Made by a program: the position numbers and the translations under genes. 64,000 nt of DNA from Lunularia cruciata (Eukaryota; Streptophyta; Marchantiopsida; Lunulariales; Lunulariaceae): positions 30,752,001 through 30,816,000 of the forward strand of contig OX419757.1 in assembly GCA_948567375.1 (NCBI GenBank). The letters are read 5' to 3'. Shown piece after piece: positions 1-8,317 of this stretch. Within the stretch, counting starts at the first letter, position 1, and each line of letters opens with the position of its first letter. The notes under the pieces were generated by a model. It saw only the letters and a list, made by a program, of their open reading frames with translations. It ran no database searches and had not been told where the DNA came from.

Positions 1-237
1 GAATATTTGATCTGTGAATAGTGTCAAGGAGAGGACTCCATTCTCGGAGCTCCCAATCTAGCTCTGCACGCAGATCCTATCATAGACCTGGTCGCATTGA
101 TCTGAAACTGGCCATAGGGCTTGTGACTTGTTAGAAAAAATCCACCACCCACAACCTCCATTAAATACAAACTCAATATTAACAAAACTTTAACATTAGC
201 TAGTGAAACTTGAAGATCAAGATTATCCCAATGAAAC

Positions 238-303
238 TCAACTCAAGGAACTATTAATAAGAGCTTATGCTCAACTCAAGGAACTATTAATAAGAGCTTA
301 TGC
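238..303. repeat. 33-bp perfect tandem duplication
   Basis: Two adjacent identical 33-bp units (238-270 and 271-303), each containing caaggaactattaataag. It lies in a non-coding edge stretch (1-483) that otherwise shows no recognisable gene. Confidence 0.9.
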
Positions 304-419
304 TCCAGATCAATTATAACCAAGTTGCTCCAGCAAGGAGGAGATTGCCATCCAGGCAAGAGTAGAGACAAGGTATGATTACAAAAAAAACTTTGAGTCA
401 TTGACAAACCGAGAAATCT

Positions 420-478
420 AAGCACAAACAGCCAGATGCCTAGCACATTCTCAAGACCAAGCAATCCCCACGACACCA
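420..478 (+). repeat. Tat-like LTR-end fragment
   Basis: This stretch, ending in ccccacgacac, resembles 57990-58058 and especially 61325-61381 by eye: shared order of agcgcaggcagcc-like, caatctcgagacc-like and gatccccacgaca-like blocks. All three may be copies of the same LTR end. Here it is fused directly to the RNase H remnant of another element at about 484, so the junction is a recombination or insertion point. Being at the window edge, its full extent is unknown. Confidence 0.4.
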
Positions 479-483
479 GCAGA

Positions 484-735
484 ATGCAATTATCACACCA
501 CAGAGCAAGAAGAGCTAGCCATTGTCCTTGCAACCAAGCATTAGAAGCACCATCTTGGCGAGACTCATTTGTAGTGGAGATAGACCACAAACCTCTAGTC
601 TACCTCAATAGACTAATAGATCTATCTTGTCGTCAGATCCAATGGGCAAAGTGGCAACAACAATTCAACATGACAATCTCACCTACATGGAAGGCAAGAA
701 GCAACTTGCAGATGCATTCACTTGAATGTTGATGG
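484..735 (+). pseudogene. RNase H remnant of G3
   Basis: In-frame pieces read EELAIVLATKH and TTNL...VY, matching the RNase H C-terminal part of G1 (47310-47560), where the corresponding text is EELAIVLATKHWKHYLG and TDHKPLVYLE. Several nonsense codons interrupt it, so no functional enzyme is expected. It would have degraded the RNA strand of the RNA-DNA hybrid during reverse transcription. Confidence 0.8.
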
Positions 736-879
736 TAAACAATTTGGTGGCAAAGGTCAAGATGAACCTGAATTTTAGCCAAAGATTCTAGTTGTTACAA
801 AAATAGATCCACAAATTGTAGGAGCTCAATCATCCAAAGGCATCACCAACAACCAAAGACACTTTTTGTGATGGTAAAT

Positions 880-1960
880 TATGGATCCCAAATGCCCTAA
901 AATTATGCACCACCATCATGATTCTTCCATTGTAGGTCCTATCAAAGTGAACAACCTTGGATGTAGTCCAGCACCATTATTATTGGCCCAAGATGAGCAA
1001 CAATGTGATGGAATATGTTCTGAGCTACCTACTTTGTCAACATAATAAAGCCTCTTATCAAGCTCTTGTAGGACTCTTGCACCCCTCCCTACTCCTATGC
1101 AAAGTTGAGAACAAGTGAATTTAGATCTAGTTTGTGATTTGCCCAAGACCACCTTAGGGTTTGACTCCATTGTAGTATTTGTTGACCAACTCAAAAAATT
1201 GATTCATGTATGCCCTACCACCAAGGATGTGATGGCTCTACAACTAGCTTAGTTGTACGTAGATGCAATCTTCTCTCACCATGGCCTGTCTCGAGTGCCT
1301 ATCATCAATAGAGGGACTTAATTTACTAGTCTATTTTGGAGAACACTCTTTCGTTTCTTCAAAACCAAATTGGCCATGTCCATGGTTTACCATCCACAAA
1401 CCAACAACCAAATAGAGTGGGCTAATAACACTATTGAAGATATGCTTTGGGGCTTCACCTTAGATGAGCAAGAGAGGTAAGACACTTCACTTCCATTGGT
1501 GGAATTTGCCTACAACAACCCAGTAAATGCCTCCACCCAAGTCACAACATTCTTCCTCATGTATGGCAAGCATCCTTTCACACCTTTGAACTTGGTGAAG
1601 ATCCATCTGATGATTACCAAGGTTGATGTTGTCAACTTGTTTGTTCCAAGAATCCAACAAGGGATGGAGAATGCCAAAAATTGATAGAAGCAATATGGCA
1701 ATGCACACTATAGGCACATGGAGTTTTAGGTGGGAGATCAGGTTTGGCTATCAACAACCAACCTCACGTTAGTTAGCCCTTGTAAGCTCAGACCTTGTTT
1801 ATTAGGGCTTTTCCCATTCTTTGTCAAATTGGTGTTATGGCCTATCACCTCAAGCTACCACTACACTAAAAGATCCATCCAGTGTTCCATGTCTGCCTAC
1901 TATGAAGATATGCACCCCAACCAAGCCACGATCCCTCCATACAAGACATTCAACCTTGCC
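880..1960 (+). pseudogene. Integrase remnant of G3
   Basis: Pieces are collinear with G1 integrase: the spacer before the core (VCDLPKTTLGFDSIVVFVDQ), a core piece with LFWRTLFRFFKTKLAMS, then MVYHPQTNNQIEWANN, where the usual YHPQTDGQTE motif is altered, and VEFAYNNPVNASTQVTTFF. The zinc-binding region before 1100 is largely destroyed. In-frame stops at about 1250, 1320, 1480 and 1682 show it is dead. The product would have joined element cDNA to host chromosomal DNA. Confidence 0.85.
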
Positions 1961-1964
1961 CAAA

Positions 1965-2175
1965 CCTCATTGATGGCATGGAGGAATACAAAGTGGAATG
2001 CATTCTCCAAAAAATCATCCATGGTACTCGTCACCCGCATGTGGAATATCTCATACAACGGAAAGGTTACCGATTGTATGAGGCAACATGAAAGCAAACA
2101 TCCAACTTGATCCATGCACCAATGTTAGTGAAATCTTTTGAGCAATAGCTTCACAACAAGGACATTGTGTCTTAA
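1965..2175 (+). pseudogene. Chromodomain remnant of G3
   Basis: In the frame matching G1, the stretch reads EYKVECILQK followed by HPHVEYLIQRKGY, corresponding to G1 YEVERILQKR and HPRVDYLVQWKGY. Chromodomains at the integrase C-terminus define chromoviruses and direct insertion toward particular chromatin. Frameshifts separate it from the integrase. Confidence 0.75.
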
Positions 2176-2188
2176 AAGGAAGGAGATT

Positions 2189-2943
2189 TGTAATACCAAT
2201 AGCTAGACATATGATCTAAAGATGAAATTTGGTTTGTTATTTTCTGGGAGGATGTTATACATGATGGAATAAGTACATTAGAAAGAGGTATCACCAAAAA
2301 GAGTACTTCTACTAATAGGCAAGAAATCAAAACATGCTTGAAGACTTTAGAATCAATAGCTCCACATATGATCTTAAGGTAGAATTTGCATTGGTGACAT
2401 TTGGAAGGATGGTACACATAATGGAAAAAGTAGATTAGGTGGAGGTATAAAAAAAGAGCACTTCTACTAATAGGGCAGAAACCAAAGTAGGCCTAAAAAC
2501 TTCAAAGGTAATTTTAGAGGCCTATATGGATGAATTAGGCCTCAAACACCCATAACACCCCCCCCCCCCCACTCCCCTCAAAAAGAAGTAAAGGTTGTCC
2601 TTTCCTGACCTCCTGGTTTGTTTCATCAAGAGCTTTCCAACAGTACCTCACCCACGTGATTCTAAGATTCCTACAAGAAGATGCTCTAAACGATTCCCTC
2701 TTATCAAAGCCTGTTTGACCAACCAGATGGGACCAAGATCAACATGTCACCCATCCAAGAAAGTAATCTAAGGAGCTTGTTCAAAAGTCACCTATCCATG
2801 TACCTAATCCTATGGTGGAACATCCTTGGAGGAGATCCTCTTTGGCTACATAATAAAGAGAAGGTGCTTCCTTGGGGCACCAAAGTTTGAGTGTGAAACT
2901 TATGTTTTCTCTTCTGTGTTTCTTTGCTATCCTTGGAATATAG
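2189..2943 (+). repeat. 3' LTR of G3 (G1 family)
   Basis: Starts TGTAATACC directly after a purine tract (aaaaggaaggagattt, 2173-2188) and follows the G1 LTR to a degraded end near 2943. A C-run at about 2555-2570 corresponds to the shorter C-run of the G1 LTRs. The TATA/AATAAA region at about 2850 is recognisable as cataataaag. No target duplication can be tested because the 5' half is lost. Confidence 0.85.
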
Positions 2944-3029
2944 GACATACCCATGCAGTCCATCACCCCCAACATGCGTCTAAATTGCCTTGATAAGCCC
3001 AAAGCTCACAAGTGTTTGAGTGGCAATGC

Positions 3030-3990
3030 TTATCAAATACATCTTATGCTACTTAACTAATCCAAGTCAAATATTTCAAGTCCATAGCTTGACCTAACAC
3101 TTGATGCTTGGATGTCTCTTACATTACTGAAATGGTGGTAATATTGGTATTGAACTCCATCACCCACTCTCTCATTGGCATTGGGCTCCACCAATTGTTG
3201 TAACTATGAGTCCCAAACAAATCAAAGACCACTCTCTCAAAAAATATGAGTTTAGGAAATTCAAAAGTGTGGGTAAAGTGGCTCTAGGCTGCCCAAGAAG
3301 GTTCATCACAACCATAGGTGGCCTATCATCCACTACCATTTTTTGAGACTAGTGCCGAACATCCAAAATATCATCAATAGGAAGATGGGCTAGCCATTGA
3401 ATCCCATCATATGCACATTATAAAACCTCTCTAGGTAAGAGGTTCATCCACCAAAGACAAAGATGATGAGCGTATGATCCAACTTAGGATGGACTTGATG
3501 TGTACTCACCACCACCCATGTGCAAGAATCATCCATCAAAGAAACATTCTCCAAAATGTAGGCTAGAGAAATAGCTTGATGAACTTGGAGATATCATAAT
3601 ATACATAAAATCTCCCAAAACATGCCAAATCAGAGATCCTATAGATCTTAACCTTGGCTAGCACTGGCCAAGGTCCCTTAGCAAGCATGGGTATATCTCT
3701 TACATGGCCATCCAAAAATCACCAAATGAATAGGGCCATGTCTTGCTAGATCTTGCACCCTCAGCAAGGAAATATCTATTGGTAGGATCTTCTAGTAACC
3801 CTTGATTGTTAACATCAATAATAACTCAGGATACCAATAGGCCAAGTATGTCACATGATGTAGAGAGACTTGCTTATTAGTCTCATCTCTCTCCACATAA
3901 AAATACCTTTGAAGCTGTATACTTGCCTACAATAATGCCACTAGTTAGTGTTGATCTCACCAAACAACTCCAATAGGCATACTTCCCTCT
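3030..3990 (-). pseudogene. C5-cytosine-methyltransferase-like domain in a gypsy pol remnant
   Basis: Read on the minus strand this decayed frame shows the ordered motifs of DNA (cytosine-5) methyltransferases: LELFGEINT (motif I, usual form ELFAGIGTG; about 3950-3985), RYFYVERDE (motif II-like), then IHLVIFGWPC at 3702-3731 with the Pro-Cys of motif IV at 3702-3707, AYILENV with the ENV of motif VI at 3543-3557, VWDSxLQQLVEPNANER in the middle of the C-terminal half, and LGQAMDLKYLTW at about 3063-3098, like the motif X end. One frame holds from motif II through motif VI with several nonsense codons; the motif I part is offset by frameshifts. The catalytic Cys codon survives although the gene is dead. 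It sits just downstream of protease-like sequence on the same strand, so it appears to be part of a retrotransposon polyprotein. Confidence 0.75.
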
Positions 3991-4299
3991 ATTGGATATT
4001 GTAAAGTAATAATTTTGGTATCCAAGGTGATGAAGTAATAGATTCAAAAGGCTCATACTCACACTAGTCTCTTGGTGGTACAAAGGCTCCACTCCAAGCT
4101 TGTTGCACTAATTGATCTACATGTTATTGCAATGCTTCCTCAAAACTACATAATGTAACATCCAAGGTAGATATAACAATCCCACTCATACTTCAAATCC
4201 AAGTGATTGCTTCAAATATTAGAATATCTTCCAAATGGGAGTTCTCCTCAATAAGTCACCAAGCCAAGTAACAAAACCACTAAAATTTGAAATTGATAC

Positions 4300-4740
4300 C
4301 ATGGTCCTTGATTATAGTGAGCCAACATTACCACTACTAAAGCACATTGGTAGGCAACATACCCATCCCTCACTTGACTGCCAACTTGGCCTATAGGAAG
4401 TTGTCTCTTCACAATTGTCAATATTGAAACCTATGGAGTATAATATTGCTCTATCAACTAGCATATCATATGACTTTATTATTGTTGCAATGGCCTGAGC
4501 TCTCATTATAGAGTTATCAATTGGATGACCAAGCTAAATCTATACAATGAGCTCCTCCCATGTAATGCATTGTGTAAAACCATCCCATAGAAATGTTTGT
4601 ATCTAAAATGAGTGCCTCTCCACATTGGTCTTCCATAATCCACGACCAACAATTGTAGCCTTCTCCAACATAAGGAGTTGTGCACCAAAGTCTAATAATA
4701 CCCTCTATGGTATGTAGATCTTCCTTGAAGGTCCCATTAC
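4300..4740 (-). pseudogene. Retroviral-type aspartic protease remnant of G4
   Basis: Minus-strand text DFGAQLLMLEKATIV near 4650-4695 matches the DSGAQ-x-x-M-x-GK active-site region of one plant gypsy protease group, with the catalytic Ser replaced by Phe (DFG for DSG). Downstream pieces AILYSIGFNID and ETTSYRPSWQSSEG (4350-4470) match the LYPLGF...RPGW...GDG region usual in that group. Frameshifts and stops interrupt the reading. The enzyme would have cut the Gag-Pol polyprotein. Confidence 0.6.
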
Positions 4741-5297
4741 TTGGAAAATTTCACTCTTGTTGTCCAATGGGATAACTCCAAGTGTGAACTAAGCTCGCTC
4801 AAATGCAGGTCTGGATGGTAATTCTACAACCTAGTTGTTGTTCTCTACCATAAACCATTGGTAGTTGAACAGATCTCATGCTCCTCAACAAAGTCAACTC
4901 CACCATCAACCACCTTTATTCTAGAAGCAAAAACCACATCTTCTTTGTTCTTACAAAGTGCAATAGCCAACTTGAATATTGGAGTTGGATCAAGTCATAA
5001 TCTAAACATGTCACTAGTTGAGAACAAAGGAGAGCATATAATCAATTCAGACACCTCCAACATCATGCTAGATTCTATTTTGTGTAATAGTTAATAATTG
5101 ACAAATATCTAGTCCATCACCACCTACCACACCTTCACTAGGATGTCTAAGAGTCAAAGATGTCATCTACAATGCCTTAGAGAGTGTGAAAGATTGGGGA
5201 AGTTTAGCCTATCTACCAACCTCTCCTCTCTATAGGTCCAACTGCATTAATGCTCCTCTAGGCTCTAAAGCATGTACTAAACTCCTAGTCATTATGG

Positions 5298-5326
5298 TAG
5301 GGTTTAGGGTTTAGGGTTTAGGTTTA
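5298..5326. repeat. Short interstitial plant telomere-type repeat
   Basis: Just over three copies of TTTAGGG in a row (tagggtttagggtttaggg) followed by a partial unit lacking one G. This is the usual land-plant telomere unit. It sits inside old retrotransposon sequence, so it is interstitial, not a chromosome end. The rest of 4740-5544 shows no clear gene. Confidence 0.85.
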
Positions 5327-5544
5327 GTTGTATACAATTATACAACTTTGCACATAAACTCCAAGACATCTCTATCAATAGCATAAGAAGGAGAAGCCTT
5401 AGCACTTGAATCTGATCTCCTTTGAGCTATAGCCATGCTAGCTAAACTTTGCTCCAATTGCTCAACCTAGGTAGCCATGGTTATATCAAAAGCAAAGGCA
5501 ATTACAATGCTTCTACCAAGTGTGAGTCTTCAACTACCTTGTCA

Positions 5545-6223
5545 TGTGAGCCGGCCTGTCTCTCACTCAGGATGAACCTCTGATGGCTATTATGGTAGCG
5601 CACCATGGACTAAGAAGGCAAGGAACCCCAACTCCATCATACTCCTCCAAGGCTAACACTCCAAGACTCAAGACATTGCTCACTAGAGAACTCAATGAGA
5701 GAGAGATAGTTGCAAATGAAAGGATGATGAGTACCTCCTCACCCCTTGTTTATATACTTGTGAAATAGTTACGTACCAAAGTTACTAATTATCGTAGTAA
5801 CTCAAGTTACTAGACTAAAAGTCAAGTAAAGTCAAAAAGTAGAAAGGAATATCCATTCACATGGGCATATTCCCCTTATCTTGACCCAACCACTAAAGCA
5901 AGGATTCCTTCACATGGGCTATCCTTGGACTAAAGAAGAATCCAAAACAAAAAGGCTTGCGGGCCCAAGAGTTCTCAACTCTTTCCCCAAAGCCAAACAC
6001 CTAGGAATAATACCAAGTCAACACACTAAAATCCAAAATAGTGGTGCTCATCTTTTCTACTTCCTCTAAAGTAAGGTCCCATCTATCTTAGCTATGACTA
6101 ACTTTAGCTAACCATGACTAATATAGAACCATCCTTTATCTCTATATAAATAATATCTCTTAAGTACTTGTAATACCAAGCTAAATATCACAATACCACA
6201 CACATGTACAAATGGGTGTTACA
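5545..6223 (-). repeat. 3' LTR of G2
   Basis: 679 bp, essentially identical to 12672-13350. Contains a minus-strand TATA box (TATATAAA, complement of 5749-5756). The purine tract expected before a 3' LTR is only weakly present as cggggg in the complement of 6224-6236. Confidence 0.95.
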
Positions 6224-6271
6224 TTTACCCCCGGACTAAGTTTTCACTTTGTCCTCAAAGTGAAGGTCTCT

Positions 6272-8290
6272 CTACCTTCTATGGTACATCTTCAACTTAT
6301 CATGGTTAATCCTATCAAAGTGTCTTCCTCCCAACTCCTTGAGATCATAGGTGTAATTGCCCCACACCTTCTCTACTATGAAAGGTCCAAAGTACTTAGG
6401 CAAAAACTTCTTTTGCACTCTCTTGAATCGAATGGAATCAAACAACATTACCCAATCACCTTCTTTGAAAGGCTCCACCTTCTTCTTGCCTTGCCTCTTG
6501 TCATAGCTCTCCTTTTGTTTCCTTTGGGCTTGCTCCACTCGAACCATAGCAACTGCTCTTGCCTCTTCCAACTCCATGAGTTGATCCTTCCTTGACTTCA
6601 CTGCATCACTTCCTTGTGCTTTCTTCAATCTCCTATGAATGCTTTGGAAGGTAGGAAGATCAAAGTGAATAGGTAAGGTAGACTCAATACCATACACCAA
6701 TTGGAATGGAGAATATCCAGTGGAAGTCTTCATGGTTGTCCTATACTCCCACAAAACTGCATGAATCCTCTTGTCCCAATGATGTTTAGCCCCCTCCATT
6801 TCTGCATCTTTGGCCAACATCATGCACAAGGTCTGATTGGTTCTCTCTGCCAAGCCATTGGAATTTGGCTTATAGGATGTAGTTACTCTATGTGTGATAG
6901 AGAAATGTCGTAGCATGGCTGTAGTAATGCTTCCTGTAAACTCTCCTCCTCTATCAGAAACCAACTCCAAAGGGCATCCAAACCTAGTGATAATGCGTTC
7001 ATAAAGAAATCTACCCACTTCATCTTCATTCTTGTCCCTCAATGGTCTAGCCTCAACCCACTTGGTAAGGTAATCAGTAACTACCACAATGTACCGATTG
7101 TTCCTTGGGGTTCTATTGAGAGGTCCTACAAAATCAATTCCCCACTTCTCAAAAGGTCCTAGCAATGGAATTGATCTAAGTGGTGGAGTGGATGTAGACT
7201 TTCTAGCAAAAGCTTGACAAACATGACAAGTTTTGCAATAATCAAGACAATCCTTGAAAATCCCTCTCCAATGGTAACCTGCATCTAGAATCTTGAAAGC
7301 AGTCACCTTTCCTGCAAAGTGTCCTCCACATACTAAACCTTCATGAAACTCCTTTATGAGTAGGATAGACTCTTCCTTACCCACTGCTCTTCGAAGTAGA
7401 CCATCTGCTCCTTGGTGAAAAAGAATATCCTCCACCATTGTGTAAGGTCTAGATCTTGCTGCAAGGGCCTTCCTCTCCCTAGCATGCATCCCTTCTGGAT
7501 AGTTACCTCTTGTCACAAAATCCACAATCTCCTTGTACTCCATTGGAATCTCTTGAGTGACTGAGATTGTCATGAGCTCCTCATCCGGGAAGGAATCATC
7601 TACTGGCTCATCTCCATCATGATCATAGGCTCTAGATAACAAATCAACATTTGCATGTTTCTTTCCTGGCCTATCCTCAATTGTGTAGTCATACTCAGAC
7701 AAGAGTATCATCCACCTTGCTAGTCTCCCTTCAACATTAGGCTTGTTGAAGATGTACTTCAAAGCCTTGTGATCCGTGACAATTGTGGCTTTCCCTCCAA
7801 TCAAGTAGTGTCTAAACTTCTTGAGACCAAAGATCACTGCCAACCCTTCTCTCTCTATGACAGAGTAGTTCTTCTCTGCTGAAACCATCTGCCTACTAGC
7901 ATAAGCTATTGGATGATCATGCCCATCTTGGTCTAATTGACTAAGAGTGCATCCTATAGCTACATTAGAAGCATCAGTGTAGAGGATGAAAGGCTTACTC
8001 CAATCAGGTTTAGCAAGAATTGGAGCTACAACAAGGGATTGCTTGAGCTCCTCAAAAGCTTTGAGAGCCTCCTTGTCTTCCAAAATCACCATGTAATCTA
8101 CACCCTTCTTCATGTAGATGGTCAATGCATAAGCCTTGTTGGAAAATGAGAAGATGAACCTCCTATAGTACCCAACCATTCCCAAGAATTGGCGTAACTT
8201 TGTCAAGCTTGAAGGGAATGGAAGGTCTGAGATTTTCCTCACCTTCTCAGGATCAACTGCTATTCCATCCTTGGAGATGATGTGCCCCAA
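6272..8290 (-). CDS. pol: G2 pol, 3' part: end of RT, RNase H, integrase
   Basis: 672 residues in the same frame as the upstream 926-residue gag-pol part; only one in-frame TGA at 8318-8320 and a short bridge separate them. RNase H covers about residues 95-220 (TDAS with Asp106, TDHKAL with Asp173, DLLSR). The integrase zinc site is His316, His324, Cys355, Cys358. The catalytic triad is Asp386 (GIDF), Asp446 (SDRGGEF) and Glu482 (LAERTN), with the canonical 35-residue spacing between the last two. The product ends RINHDKLKMYHRR with no chromodomain. All catalytic residues are present, so this half is potentially functional once translated. The listed start is only the first Met after the stop; the natural product is a polyprotein. 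Confidence 0.95.
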   Translation of the reverse strand: MGHIISKDGIAVDPEKVRKISDLPFPSSLTKLRQFLGMVGYYRRFIFSFSNKAYALTIYMKKGVDYMVILEDKEALKAFEELKQSLVVAPILAKPDWSKPFILYTDASNVAIGCTLSQLDQDGHDHPIAYASRQMVSAEKNYSVIEREGLAVIFGLKKFRHYLIGGKATIVTDHKALKYIFNKPNVEGRLARWMILLSEYDYTIEDRPGKKHANVDLLSRAYDHDGDEPVDDSFPDEELMTISVTQEIPMEYKEIVDFVTRGNYPEGMHARERKALAARSRPYTMVEDILFHQGADGLLRRAVGKEESILLIKEFHEGLVCGGHFAGKVTAFKILDAGYHWRGIFKDCLDYCKTCHVCQAFARKSTSTPPLRSIPLLGPFEKWGIDFVGPLNRTPRNNRYIVVVTDYLTKWVEARPLRDKNEDEVGRFLYERIITRFGCPLELVSDRGGEFTGSITTAMLRHFSITHRVTTSYKPNSNGLAERTNQTLCMMLAKDAEMEGAKHHWDKRIHAVLWEYRTTMKTSTGYSPFQLVYGIESTLPIHFDLPTFQSIHRRLKKAQGSDAVKSRKDQLMELEEARAVAMVRVEQAQRKQKESYDKRQGKKKVEPFKEGDWVMLFDSIRFKRVQKKFLPKYFGPFIVEKVWGNYTYDLKELGGRHFDRINHDKLKMYHRR

Positions 8291-8317
8291 AAGTAGACCT
8301 TCTTCACATCCAAAAAT

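Larger units (their letters stand above)
484..2943 (+). mobile_element. Old 3' half of a G1-family Ty3/gypsy chromovirus (G3)
   Basis: Plus-strand remnant holding, in order, RNase H, integrase, chromodomain, a purine tract and a 3' LTR, collinear with the complete G1 element at 47290-49780. Many stops and frameshifts make it clearly older than G1. Gag, protease and reverse transcriptase are missing; the left side is joined to unrelated sequence at about 484. Confidence 0.9.

Noticed and set aside
5298-5326. True telomere
   Set aside because: Only about three units, with retrotransposon sequence on both sides.
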